From: an uncultured Candidatus Saccharibacteria bacterium
Lineage (GTDB): Bacteria > Patescibacteriota > Saccharimonadia > Saccharimonadales > Saccharimonadaceae
Length of the DNA: 56,190 nucleotides
Reading direction: 5' to 3'
Assembly (NCBI GenBank): GCA_947367795.1
Contig: CANBER010000003.1
Coordinates: forward strand, 1 to 56,190
Below are positions 7,953 to 15,784 of the stretch, piece by piece. Numbering within the stretch: position 1 is the stretch's first letter; each line of letters starts with the position of its first letter. The translations under genes were made by a program, and so were the position numbers. The notes beneath the pieces were generated by a model. The model was not told the origin of the DNA. It did no database searches and was given only the letters and a program-made list of their open reading frames with translations.

Positions 7953-8414
7953 ATGGCACTATACCAAGAAACACCATATGATTATATAAATACAGCCCTA
8001 GAGCTAGCAGTTAAGGCTCATACTGGGCAAGTTGATAAGGGTAATGGTTTGCCGTATATTCTCCATCCACTTAAGGTTGCAAGCCGAGTCCGCACTCCAG
8101 AGCAGAAAGCCGCAGCGATTTTACATGATACCCTAGAAGATACGAGTTTAACCTTAGACGATCTCCGAGAGGCAGGTATTCCGGAGCGAGTTGTAGAACT
8201 AGTAGAAATCTTGACCGATCCAAAGGAAGGCGATTTTACGGACTACATAAATAAGGTCGCTGAAGATTTTGACGCAGCCGTAGTTAAACATGCCGATCTA
8301 GAAGACAACCTCAGTCCAACACGAGGCAGAGGACTGAACGATAAGATCCGTAGTAAAGTTTATAGTGGTCTGGAGATTTTGGAAAGCAAATACCCAGAAT
8401 TAAAATACACGTAA
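7953..8414 (+). CDS. HD-domain protein, small alarmone hydrolase (MESH1-like)
   Basis: This 153-residue single-domain protein matches the HD hydrolase half of RelA/SpoT: AHTGQ, PYILHPLKVA, AILHDTLEDT and a late VVKHADLEDN. Such stand-alone proteins remove pyrophosphate from ppGpp or related nucleotides in a metal-dependent way. AAAGGAG precedes the ATG. It is the last gene of a three-gene operon ending at terminator 8496-8528. As mobile-element cargo it may adjust host stringent signalling or act on defence nucleotides; both ideas are inference. Confidence 0.8.
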   Translation: MALYQETPYDYINTALELAVKAHTGQVDKGNGLPYILHPLKVASRVRTPEQKAAAILHDTLEDTSLTLDDLREAGIPERVVELVEILTDPKEGDFTDYINKVAEDFDAAVVKHADLEDNLSPTRGRGLNDKIRSKVYSGLEILESKYPELKYT

Positions 8415-8495
8415 GCACAACGAGAAAACGGCAAATCGGCAATTATACGCAAAAGCTGGGTAAATACTTGAGTTTGTGAGTTTCGGACGCAGGAG

Positions 8496-8528
8496 CACGT
8501 TCTAGAAGGCTTAGAGCGTGTATTTTTT
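8496..8528 (+). terminator. Terminator of the 7297-8414 operon
   Basis: CACGTTCTA (8496-8504) pairs with TAGAGCGTG (8512-8520) with one mismatch, followed by TATTTTTTG. Confidence 0.7.
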
Positions 8529-8616
8529 GTTGGGCTTAGTTCCAAGCTAGCCGTTTATAAGAAGAAACCAATAATGGTTGCCCTTACCGTGGATATACAC
8601 TATGCTATATTTAGAT

Positions 8617-8841
8617 ATGATTGTCAATGATAACTGGAAATCAAACTTCTGTAAGTACGAGAAAGTCCGCCGCAGTGGTAGATACAATATGATTATGGAA
8701 GCCGATAAAGCCATTAAGGCCTGTGATATTACCAATCGAGAATACCGAGATATTTTACTGGGATATAGCACCTATAAACGTTATATAGAAGCAGAGTACG
8801 GTACAGTTGATAGTTTTATGCGGAGGTATAAGAAGAAATGA
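8617..8841 (+). CDS. Small phage-like protein, copy 1 (DUF5049-like?)
   Basis: This 74-residue protein has the central motif KVRRSGRYNM followed by a helical region ending in RRYKKK. It is a close paralogue of the protein at 13100-13342. The SG..NM pattern resembles short phage and ICE proteins of the DUF5049 type; that assignment is tentative. Start 8617 is chosen by alignment with copy 2. It overlaps the next gene by four bases (ATGA), and the same gene order recurs in copy 2, so the two products probably work together. Confidence 0.65.
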   Translation: MIVNDNWKSNFCKYEKVRRSGRYNMIMEADKAIKACDITNREYRDILLGYSTYKRYIEAEYGTVDSFMRRYKKK

Positions 8842-9124
8842 AACTTTTAGATTATGAGTGTCAAACTACATTTTGGGAAGATTTTACCGTTACAGAAATG
8901 TTTGGAGAAGAAGCGATTAGAGACACTTACAAGCGAGCAAAAGCCGAGTGGAAAACGATCGTATATACGGAACAGAACTGTCTATGGTACTTAACCATAA
9001 ATGCCACTATTGGTACGAGGAGCACAATGCGAGCCTTAGCCAACTTTATGCTGGACTTTGGGAAGAATGGCATGGGTGGGTGCTTGAGAATTGGGAGGGT
9101 GAAGATTTAAGGGGTATTATTTGA
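8838..9124 (+). pseudogene. Partner of the small phage-like protein, copy 1, frameshifted
   Basis: The first 40 residues (MKLLDYECQTTFWEDF...) match copy 2 at 13330-13629. Compared with copy 2, one base is missing between about 8956 and 8970, after which the homology continues in another frame (GTELSMVLNHK, LWEEWHGWVLENW). Two extra bases occur near 9108. The uninterrupted frame therefore ends at 9110 with an unrelated tail. It overlaps the end of the convergent gene at 9107. Confidence 0.65.
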
Positions 9125-9898
9125 GGGTGACGGATTAGAGATTGAGCCAATAAAATTTGGTTTTTCGTCCAGGAAATTCATGTCATGCCAGAAATTATCT
9201 AGATATTCATGTAGATAGTTGTAATGCCCGACTATTTCTATAAGCACAGTATTTGACAAACTACCATCAGAAAAAGCTGCGTTGCGGATATTTCCCCCAG
9301 AACCATGCGCTTCCTGAGTTCTAAAAGTGCTATCCAACTTTGTTATTACTTCTAGAAACTCCTCTAAAGTTGCCTTTGGGAATTTATCACTGCTTAAGTC
9401 TTCAATATGCTTACGAAAGTATTTCTTTTTACTATCGGAGCCGATAAATTGTTCATAGGATTTGAGACCAAGTTCAATAAGTACGATTACTCCCATAAGT
9501 TTATCCCAAATAGCCCTACAAGTCATTACACAAGCGTTTGCATAAAACTGCAATTTCATCCGTGGATGAAGCATTTCGGGCAAGTTTAAAACATCATACT
9601 CGTCTCCAAGTAATTCATAAATATACGCAGAGAGATTGGCGAAGTTAATCTTTAAATCGAGAAAAATACTAAAAATCCTATAATTGCCCCGACATTTGTC
9701 GTATATATCATTTAGTGGTAAACCATCAAAACTTTCGTACTGATAAATCACTGACGCCATAAGCGGCTGAATCCATACTATAGGATTAAGCTCGTCTAGC
9801 CTGTGGTTGATTTTTGAAAATTCTTCAAGCTGAATGCCCCCACCGCCATTATAGGCATCTTCTATCTCGGGCAGCATATCGGATGCTCGTCTCAACAA
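9107..9898 (-). CDS. Hypothetical protein, possibly HEPN-like
   Basis: This 263-residue all-helical protein has the stretch CRAIWDKLMGVIVLIELGLK. It recalls HEPN-type helical proteins, which often have an R...DK helix, but I cannot confirm a catalytic R-x4-6-H motif. It overlaps the upstream 109-residue gene by seven bases, so the pair is translationally coupled and transcribed from the promoter at 10229-10234. The context in a defence-rich element allows a toxin/antitoxin or defence role, without direct evidence. Confidence 0.6.
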   Translation of the reverse strand: MLRRASDMLPEIEDAYNGGGGIQLEEFSKINHRLDELNPIVWIQPLMASVIYQYESFDGLPLNDIYDKCRGNYRIFSIFLDLKINFANLSAYIYELLGDEYDVLNLPEMLHPRMKLQFYANACVMTCRAIWDKLMGVIVLIELGLKSYEQFIGSDSKKKYFRKHIEDLSSDKFPKATLEEFLEVITKLDSTFRTQEAHGSGGNIRNAAFSDGSLSNTVLIEIVGHYNYLHEYLDNFWHDMNFLDEKPNFIGSISNPSPSNNTP

Positions 9899-10221
9899 AG
9901 CATCGTATTCTTTTTTTCCTCTGATGTCATTATTCTTTGTGCAGTTTTTGAAAAATATTGACTCTTTTTTGGATTGATTGCCGAATCCATTATTTCGTAG
10001 ACAAATGATCCTAACTCCGTATCGAGCCTATCGGCATCTGCCCTACTTTTAATAGGGTACAGAGGCTCTAGTGAGTCAAGCAATCTTAATTGTCTAGCGA
10101 ATTGATCTGAAGGAGAAACTTGCGAATTTGGCGCCACTAAGGATATCGTGTCGCTTGGTGTTATATCGAACGGCTTAGCAATATTCCTAAAACCATCAGA
10201 GCTGGCATTTGCGTTTTTCAT
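9892..10221 (-). CDS. Hypothetical protein, partner of the 263-residue protein
   Basis: This 109-residue protein starts at 10221 (MKNANASSDG). That start is supported by an extended -10 box (TGTTATAAT, box at 10229-10234) seven bases upstream, a leaderless arrangement. The in-frame extension to 10245 would lie upstream of transcription. No domain is recognised. It overlaps the following gene by seven bases. Confidence 0.6.
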   Translation of the reverse strand: MKNANASSDGFRNIAKPFDITPSDTISLVAPNSQVSPSDQFARQLRLLDSLEPLYPIKSRADADRLDTELGSFVYEIMDSAINPKKSQYFSKTAQRIMTSEEKKNTMLC

Positions 10222-10228
10222 TAATTCT

Positions 10229-10234
10229 ATTATA
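10229..10234 (-). promoter_or_regulatory. Extended -10 box, leaderless start
   Basis: On the minus strand TGTTATAAT is followed by seven bases and the ATG at 10221. No good -35 box is seen. Confidence 0.55.
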
Positions 10235-10282
10235 ACATAAATCAATCTAGTCTATGACTTTAGAGAGTAGTTAATTATCTAG

Positions 10283-11338
10283 CTACTTGGCCAGCATCAT
10301 AGCGTCAATGGTGTTTGGGATTTTTTCATAAATCGTCGATGCGATCTGGTTATGAAATCCTTTGGGTTTCTTGATTGAAAAAGAGTCGCAAATATCTAGA
10401 ACCATTTTTGGTAATGACCCGTATACATTACAGTAGATGTTCATACCCCGGCTAAAAACAAAGGACACACAGCTTCTGTAGTATAAGTCCATGATACGCA
10501 CTAATTTTTCTAGCTGCTTAAAAACATTATTGATGTTTGTTGAGCAGAGATTTGTGTAGATACTGTGATTAAACGGTAAGCCCTGTACCTCTTCAACCTC
10601 AGTACTAATCTTCCAACGCTTGTTATTATCCCATTTATCCTTATGGAAATAATACCTCTCGTATTCTTTTATGTCGGCAATATTAGGCATACGCTTGCCA
10701 GTATCATCAAAGTAATTTTGCCTATAAAACTCCTTTGCTAATCTAGCAGCCCTGCCAGAATACGCATCATAATACAATGTAAAATGTTCGTTATCATTGC
10801 CAATAAAAAAGTTCCTATCAATTGAACAATTCTTTAGCTCTATTCGTTTGCCTTTGAATTGTGTATAGCCTCTTCTTATATCGTTCTTATGTATAAAACC
10901 TGTAGAGTATCCAAAAAGTGCAAACTTAGATTTATGGAGCTCATTAAGCTGTCTTAGATTATTTAAGTTAGCCAGTTCGCTTATAAATGTCCCCGCTGAA
11001 TTTGCGTCCTTTTTACAGTAGAATAGTTTCCTTAGTTCTAGCATCATTGAATCTACTAGCATAGAATAAGCGTAATAAAGAGTTTCGAAATTACATGGAT
11101 CGGAATAAGTAAAAGTTGTCTGCCTTGATACTTTACCATTTGAACTAGATACTTCATCAGTTATAATCTTATTAGGCTCATATAAGCATTCTGCTATGCG
11201 CATTATCTCTTCGACTGTTAAAACGTATATAATGCGCCTGGTGCAGTTGCCAAGATCGTTCATTATATTGACTTCATCCTTTTCTTTGCTAAAGTATTTT
11301 TTGTTTAGTTCATTAATTTTATCTTCATCTTTTATCAT
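10283..11338 (-). CDS. Hypothetical protein of element A
   Basis: This 351-residue protein is rich in Tyr, Asn and Lys and looks mostly helical. No domain is recognised. Start 11338 (MIKDEDK) is preferred because TATAAT lies twelve bases before it; seven extra codons are possible from 11359 but would include the promoter. It stands alone near the right end of element A, just before the internal attachment-like site. Its AT-rich composition differs from the chromosomal genes beyond 16 kb. Confidence 0.6.
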   Translation of the reverse strand: MIKDEDKINELNKKYFSKEKDEVNIMNDLGNCTRRIIYVLTVEEIMRIAECLYEPNKIITDEVSSSNGKVSRQTTFTYSDPCNFETLYYAYSMLVDSMMLELRKLFYCKKDANSAGTFISELANLNNLRQLNELHKSKFALFGYSTGFIHKNDIRRGYTQFKGKRIELKNCSIDRNFFIGNDNEHFTLYYDAYSGRAARLAKEFYRQNYFDDTGKRMPNIADIKEYERYYFHKDKWDNNKRWKISTEVEEVQGLPFNHSIYTNLCSTNINNVFKQLEKLVRIMDLYYRSCVSFVFSRGMNIYCNVYGSLPKMVLDICDSFSIKKPKGFHNQIASTIYEKIPNTIDAMMLAK

Positions 11339-11392
11339 ACTATAGATAATATTATACAATGGTTGGCATAATCTGTAGATTCACGTTATAGA

Positions 11393-11695
11393 TCACTTTT
11401 CCTCTAGAAAAGCCGTTAAAGCCGAGTGAACTATGTCCGACCACAGTTTATATAAATGCGATTTTAGTGAATTCGACTCCTGTAAAATGGGCGAATTTTT
11501 TGTTAAAGCCCCAGAGAGGGAGTTCTTGAACAATTCTTGTTCGATTTGTCTTTTGCCATCATCTATAATCTCAATCCATTTGTACGGTTTTACCTCTATT
11601 AGTTTGGTTGTTAAAGCCTTGGTAGATTTTTGTGGAATGACGATTGGGTTTTCTAGTTCGTCAATGTTGACTTGACAGAAAATGTTTTGAACCAA
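11393..11695 (-). pseudogene. Remnant of a second serine recombinase (C-terminus only)
   Basis: The product aligns over its whole length with the C-terminal 100 residues of the recombinase at 82-1935: IVIPQKSTKALTTK, KPYKWIEIIDDGK, SLKSHLYKLWS. Resolvase and zinc-ribbon parts are missing. After LWS it continues as DIVHSALTAFLEEK, which is probably the original recombinase end. The attachment-like core CCGACCA (11437-11443) lies at the LWS codons. It marks the left end of a second, decayed element whose recombinase body has been lost. Confidence 0.8.
11437..11443 (+). other. Internal attachment-site-like core (element A/B junction)
   Basis: CCGACCA is flanked on the left by GTGAACTATGT, similar to the left flank of attR (CCGAACTACGT). 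On the right it is flanked by CAGTTTATATAAATG, similar to the right flank of attL (TAGTTGAAATAAATG). The site therefore combines the right end of one element with the left end of another. Confidence 0.7.
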
Positions 11696-11707
11696 TAGGC
11701 AATCAGA

Positions 11708-12937
11708 TTAGATGGAGTTCCCTTGCCAAATTTGGAAACTATCGCCTTCTACTCGGATTAATTGATTATCATTCAGACAGATAATAGGCTGCGAAATATT
11801 GTAGAACTCATTCGGAGTTTCACGAAGAAATCCGGAAAACTTCTCACGTTTCTCACCACTGCGATTCCAGTGCGGTTTAATTAGAAAGTTTACTAGCCCT
11901 AATCCCGTAAAGTCTTTCATATCATCGACTAATACTAAATCACCACTCATGTATTGCTGGTCCTGAATGTTTTTGCTGCATATTATTGCACCCGCACTTT
12001 CACCAATATAGGGTACGCCTTTTGCTAGAAGATTTCTAATAATCTTACTAAAGTTACAATTCTGAATTTGTTTTAAAAGATAGAAGCTATTACCTCCCTG
12101 CACAAAAACTATATCTTTGTTATTCAGCTCCGTTGCCACCTCTGCCTCAGTTTTTCCAGCGATATCGTAGTCGAAGACTTGCCAACCCCGTTCTTTAAGA
12201 ATTTTTCTTCCGTCATCAATCCACCCCTTTTTGTCGGTCGAATGCAGGTTTCCTGCCGTGGTGATATAGGAGAGTTGAATTTCTGTCGCATTTTTACCTA
12301 GCAGGTTCTCAATATCATCCATAATCAACTTCGCCACACCAGATCCACGAAAGCTAGAAGCTAAATACAAGTTTTGCAAAGCATCATCTTTTAAGATTAC
12401 AGAAAGAAGTTTTGGAAATTCTTTGTATTTTGAAGACGTTCCAAGATTAAAATGACCTTGGCCTTTAATGACGGTGAGCTTTCCTTTTAGATTCTTGACT
12501 AATTTCCGAGGTTCATCCAAAGGTACATATGGGTCGTTATCTGAGTGCAAGAAAATGAAGTCGTCACATTTTTGCTTTACATCGTCGTAGTTCACCTTGA
12601 TGTTGTGCAGGTCTTTTAACTTATCCCAGCCAAGATTAGTATAGAATCCGCTCACGAAAATTGCTTTTCTGATTTTTGCTTCAGCTGGTAGCTTTTGTAA
12701 CAGCATGGGAATAAGAGCCGCTCCAGCAGAGTGTCCAATAATAATCGTATTTTCATCGGGTTCGAAAGGCATATTCTGGATAACAAAGTTGCTCCATACT
12801 TCACCGTTCGGATAGGCTGCGTTAGGTAGAGATGGCGCATAAACCGTAAATTCGTGTTTCTCTAATTGTTGTTTTAACCACGGCAACCAATTGCTTTTAT
12901 TGCTGCCGTCTGTGCCATGCAGTAAAATTGCTTTCAT
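11708..12937 (-). CDS. Fusion of an RBBP9/YdeN-like serine hydrolase and an S51 (dipeptidase E-like) peptidase
   Basis: This 409-residue two-domain protein is unusual. Residues 1 to about 180 form an alpha/beta hydrolase of the RBBP9/YdeN type: start AILLHGTDG, nucleophile elbow GHSAGA, acid region HSDNDPYVP, and histidine in GQGHF. From about residue 190 to the end it matches peptidase family S51: FVQGGNSFYLL and the nucleophile motif GESAGAII. S51 enzymes cleave Asp-containing dipeptides or cyanophycin. Each half is normally a separate protein. It lies in element B; TATAAT occurs about 50 bases upstream of the start. Substrates are unknown. Confidence 0.82.
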   Translation of the reverse strand: MKAILLHGTDGSNKSNWLPWLKQQLEKHEFTVYAPSLPNAAYPNGEVWSNFVIQNMPFEPDENTIIIGHSAGAALIPMLLQKLPAEAKIRKAIFVSGFYTNLGWDKLKDLHNIKVNYDDVKQKCDDFIFLHSDNDPYVPLDEPRKLVKNLKGKLTVIKGQGHFNLGTSSKYKEFPKLLSVILKDDALQNLYLASSFRGSGVAKLIMDDIENLLGKNATEIQLSYITTAGNLHSTDKKGWIDDGRKILKERGWQVFDYDIAGKTEAEVATELNNKDIVFVQGGNSFYLLKQIQNCNFSKIIRNLLAKGVPYIGESAGAIICSKNIQDQQYMSGDLVLVDDMKDFTGLGLVNFLIKPHWNRSGEKREKFSGFLRETPNEFYNISQPIICLNDNQLIRVEGDSFQIWQGNSI

Positions 12938-13099
12938 GTAAAAATCGTAATCCTCGTTAGCTATATACCTTATTATACAACACTTCCTAACAAGGCACTG
13001 AGCTTTAGAATATAGGCTAAGAGTACGTGCAGTCGACTGGTGGAGAAAGTGTTATAGTATATAGACGAGACGTCGAGCAATTGCGAGGTAAGTTTTTAG

Positions 13100-13342
13100 A
13101 TGGCGTTGATAAATAAAGATTGGAAGCCAATTTTTTACAAGTACGAAAAAGTACGGAGAAGTGGTAGATATAACATGATTATGGAAGCCAATAAGGCAAT
13201 TAAGGCAATTAAGGCTTGTGGTATAAGTAGCCGAGAATATAGAGATATTATACTGGGTTACAATACTTACAAACGCTATATTGAGGCAGAGTATGGTACA
13301 GTTGACAACTTTATGAGGAGGTACAGGAAACGAGGCTTTTAG
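13100..13342 (+). CDS. Small phage-like protein, copy 2
   Basis: This 80-residue paralogue of 8617-8841 shares KVRRSGRYNMIMEA and YKRYIEAEYGTVD and has a short duplication (KAIKAIKA). It occupies the equivalent place in element B. AGGT precedes the ATG. Its 3' end overlaps the next open frame, as in copy 1. Confidence 0.65.
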   Translation: MALINKDWKPIFYKYEKVRRSGRYNMIMEANKAIKAIKACGISSREYRDIILGYNTYKRYIEAEYGTVDNFMRRYRKRGF

Positions 13343-13629
13343 ACTACGAGTGTCAGACTACCTTCCAAGAAGATTTTAGTATAGCGGAACTTTTCGGAGA
13401 AGAAGCAATTAAAGACACTTATAGGAGAGCTAGAGCAGAATGGGAGCGTGATCAGGTTTGCGGAACAGAACTGTCTATGGTGCTTAATCATAAATGTTGG
13501 TATTGGTACGGAAGAACTGACTCTAGGTTTAGCGGATTATATACTGAGCTTTGGGAAGAATATCATGATTGGGTGCTAGAGAATTGGAGAGGTGAAGATT
13601 TGGGGTATTATTTGAGAGTTACGGACTAG
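13330..13629 (+). pseudogene. Partner of the small phage-like protein, copy 2, lacking ATG
   Basis: This 99-codon open frame is intact from 13330 to the stop at 13627-13629 and encodes LLDYECQTTFQEDF... to WRGEDLGYYLRVTD. The position of the copy 1 ATG is ACG here, although AGGAGGT is still present at suitable spacing. Either the start was lost by a point change, or ACG, or another codon, is used at low level. The product is acidic with several Trp and Tyr residues and is not recognised. Confidence 0.55.
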
Positions 13630-13678
13630 GTGTAAAATTTTAGACAGCCCAATATAATGAATTATCCTTCATTGGTTA

Positions 13679-15010
13679 CTAGAGTATTACTTCTACATGA
13701 AATTTTTTACCGATCTCAACCACCTTACGAGTATGTTTATTGTAAATAAAATATTTTATCCAGTGGGTTCCATCATATGATTCGGTTTCATGATTTATAA
13801 ATTCGTTCGAGCTAGAACCCTCTATACCATCTCTACCTCTAGCTTTAAATAAGTTACCCCGTCTGCCTTTAGAGCCGACGGCATTAAGTACTTGCCATCT
13901 TATACCGTAATCTGTCTTATTATAATCGGTGGATGCTATAAATTTTAATGGTTTGCCTTTGCCGAGGAACTTATACCATGTTTTCTTCATAGTATATGCT
14001 TTCTTGTCACATTCCGAAATATCTTTCTTTTTGAGAGAACCATCGAGTTCAATGCCTAAATTGCGATTCCTTAGTGCTTCGAGACATTCTGGGTAGTCAG
14101 ATAGGGCATTTGGGAAGTCGCTACTCAGATGAACTCTAATCTTGTTTAGATCAGGTTCATCCTTGCAAATGAGTTCACCCTCAAGAACCGCCAAACACTC
14201 CTGAAATGTAACCCTAATAATATCGCAATCGGTTGGTTTTATCTTTATAGCTAGATTCTCGTTAACCGTAGGCATAGTTATCACAATTTGACCATACGGC
14301 TTACTAAAAATTTTAACTATTTCTTTAACGACCAAAATAAGATCTTCAGCATATGACAATGTCTGTTTATAGGACGAACATACTATAGCCATGATGCATA
14401 TCGAAGGAAACTTATCTGTCAATTCTGCGTAATCACGAATTCTTTTCAGAATTACTATAAGAGCTTGCACGAAGCGTTTCTCCTCTGCATACTCAAGAAA
14501 CCATTCTTTTAACCTCTTAGTGTCACTATCAGCCCAACGGTCTTGACTCCTTCTTGCAACATATCTACAGACACCATCCAATCGCGATAATACTGGTACA
14601 TAGTCGGCATGGAATAAAACTTCAGTTTGCAAATCCCGAGAGTGATACACTCGCTCACAGCTTTCACGCTTTTTGTTATCTACTTTATCAGTATATTCAT
14701 TTACCAATATATTATGTGTGTCAGCCAGTGACTTGGCTGGTCCATTCCACTCCTCTCGCTCTAGCACGATATCTATATCATATTCTCCCCCAATGCCGCT
14801 TTTGCTTTGGTTTGCAGTTAGTGGTTTTACAATTGTACCCATGGCATATGACCCCTGAGTATAGACGTCTAGATCAGCGTAGTTTGACATAAAGATAGCA
14901 ATAGCCTCGCTTAAAGTCTCGTCTATTCTGACGGCTTGGGTTTGCGTTAAGGCTATATTGACCAAAAAATCTTCGAAGAGCGTATCATACCTACGTAAAT
15001 CTTTACACAT
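13679..15010 (-). CDS. CBASS CD-NTase (cyclic oligonucleotide synthase)
   Basis: This 443-residue protein has the nucleotidyltransferase signature QGSYAMGT (Gly53-Ser54), the metal-binding pair in GGEYDID (Asp78 and Asp80) and a third acidic residue Asp136 in HADYVPV. The C-terminal part (LKFIASTDYN, DYGIRWQV, RGNLF, GTHWIKYFIYN, FHVEV) matches the AGS-C sensor domain that accompanies CD-NTases. On phage infection such enzymes make cyclic di- or trinucleotides that switch on an effector. The ATG overlaps the end of the upstream membrane-protein gene by eight bases, so effector and cyclase are coupled. Cap2 and Cap3 accessory genes are absent, so it would be a minimal (type I) system. Confidence 0.85.
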   Translation of the reverse strand: MCKDLRRYDTLFEDFLVNIALTQTQAVRIDETLSEAIAIFMSNYADLDVYTQGSYAMGTIVKPLTANQSKSGIGGEYDIDIVLEREEWNGPAKSLADTHNILVNEYTDKVDNKKRESCERVYHSRDLQTEVLFHADYVPVLSRLDGVCRYVARRSQDRWADSDTKRLKEWFLEYAEEKRFVQALIVILKRIRDYAELTDKFPSICIMAIVCSSYKQTLSYAEDLILVVKEIVKIFSKPYGQIVITMPTVNENLAIKIKPTDCDIIRVTFQECLAVLEGELICKDEPDLNKIRVHLSSDFPNALSDYPECLEALRNRNLGIELDGSLKKKDISECDKKAYTMKKTWYKFLGKGKPLKFIASTDYNKTDYGIRWQVLNAVGSKGRRGNLFKARGRDGIEGSSSNEFINHETESYDGTHWIKYFIYNKHTRKVVEIGKKFHVEVIL

Positions 15011-15533
15011 CGTACTTTGTCACCTCCCAAATCCTGTCATGTGTTGCTATTAAGAATCTCCTGGCTGGACAGAGGAACCGTCTAGAGTCCAAGGAAAATC
15101 GCTTAGATAATCTATTAAGCTTTTTATGATTCAACTTAATATCATCCTCCATATCTGCAGACGGATTACCTTGCTTCTTCCATGCCTTGCTCATAGATGC
15201 ACTCGTAAGATCTTTTACAGATTCCAAGTAAAGCGAATACCTATCTCCGTACCACCTAGATTCCACCCGCAAAAGACACCTGTAGTATTCATTTTCTTCT
15301 TGGACATCATGCACAAGGTTCTTAATTTCAGTATCCTCACCGTCCGCTCGCCTACGAATCCTATAACACAACTCTACTCGTTTTAAGACAGAGGCACTAG
15401 CTCTAGCGACCAGCTCTTTTCGCTCCTTCCTTCTATCGCGATAGCCCACAACAAAGTGATTAATTATGGATGCAATCAACGACGAACCCAATACTAAGGG
15501 CACTACTGTACTCATATCTAAACCGCTTCCCAT
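15003..15533 (-). CDS. Single-span membrane protein, putative CBASS effector
   Basis: This 176-residue protein has one N-terminal transmembrane helix (VVPLVLGSSLIASIINHFVV). A basic juxtamembrane stretch (RDRRKERKELVARAS) and a helical cytoplasmic domain with LLRVESRWYGDRY follow. AAAGGAGG lies five bases before the ATG at 15533. It overlaps the CD-NTase gene by eight bases and is transcribed first. Membrane-spanning effectors that kill the cell on nucleotide binding are common in CBASS; the effector role is inferred from the coupling. I do not recognise a known Cap family. Confidence 0.75.
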   Translation of the reverse strand: MGSGLDMSTVVPLVLGSSLIASIINHFVVGYRDRRKERKELVARASASVLKRVELCYRIRRRADGEDTEIKNLVHDVQEENEYYRCLLRVESRWYGDRYSLYLESVKDLTSASMSKAWKKQGNPSADMEDDIKLNHKKLNRLSKRFSLDSRRFLCPARRFLIATHDRIWEVTKYDV

Positions 15534-15570
15534 CTAGCCTCCTTTATAAGAACAGTTTATCATAGATGGA

Positions 15571-15582
15571 TTGACATGTCAA
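15571..15582. promoter_or_regulatory. 12-bp palindrome upstream of the CBASS-like operon
   Basis: TTGACATGTCAA is a perfect palindrome 38 bases upstream of the effector start and includes a TTGACA -35-like hexamer. A TATGAT/GATAAA region follows. It may be an operator over the promoter. Confidence 0.4.
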
Positions 15583-15654
15583 GAAAGCATGTTCTAATAT
15601 GGTTATGTTTTTAGCATTTGGGACGCTTTCCGTGAGACTTCAGTAACATTTTCA

Positions 15655-15702
15655 CTCTCCCTCTAGAAACTTTGTTATAGCCGACCGAACTACGTCCAAC
15701 CA
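15655..15702 (-). other. Right end of the island: recombinase tail remnant and attR core
   Basis: Read on the minus strand after the core, the codons give DVVRSAITKFLEGE and a stop. They parallel the tail DIVHSALTAFLEEK in the 11393-11695 remnant. The core CCAACCA (15696-15702) differs from the tRNA 3' end by one base. The island therefore ends here, and sequence to the right is host. Confidence 0.7.
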
Positions 15703-15718
15703 ATCAAGGAGACGAACC

Positions 15719-15750
15719 GAAAGAAAAAGGCTCGACTTTTTCTTTTTCAA
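15719..15750 (+). terminator. Displaced tRNA-Pro terminator
   Basis: GAAAGAAAAAG and CTTTTTCTTTTTC flank the loop GCTCGA. If the island were excised, this hairpin would lie about 16 bases after the CCA end of tRNA-Pro, the usual place for its terminator. It could also end minus-strand transcription from 16478. Confidence 0.65.
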
Positions 15751-15784
15751 GATGAAGCTTTATCAGTGACTATGCAAGAAATCG

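Noticed and set aside
11393-11695. Complete small gene of 100 residues
   Set aside because: The whole frame aligns with the end of the large recombinase and contains its attachment core, so it is a remnant.
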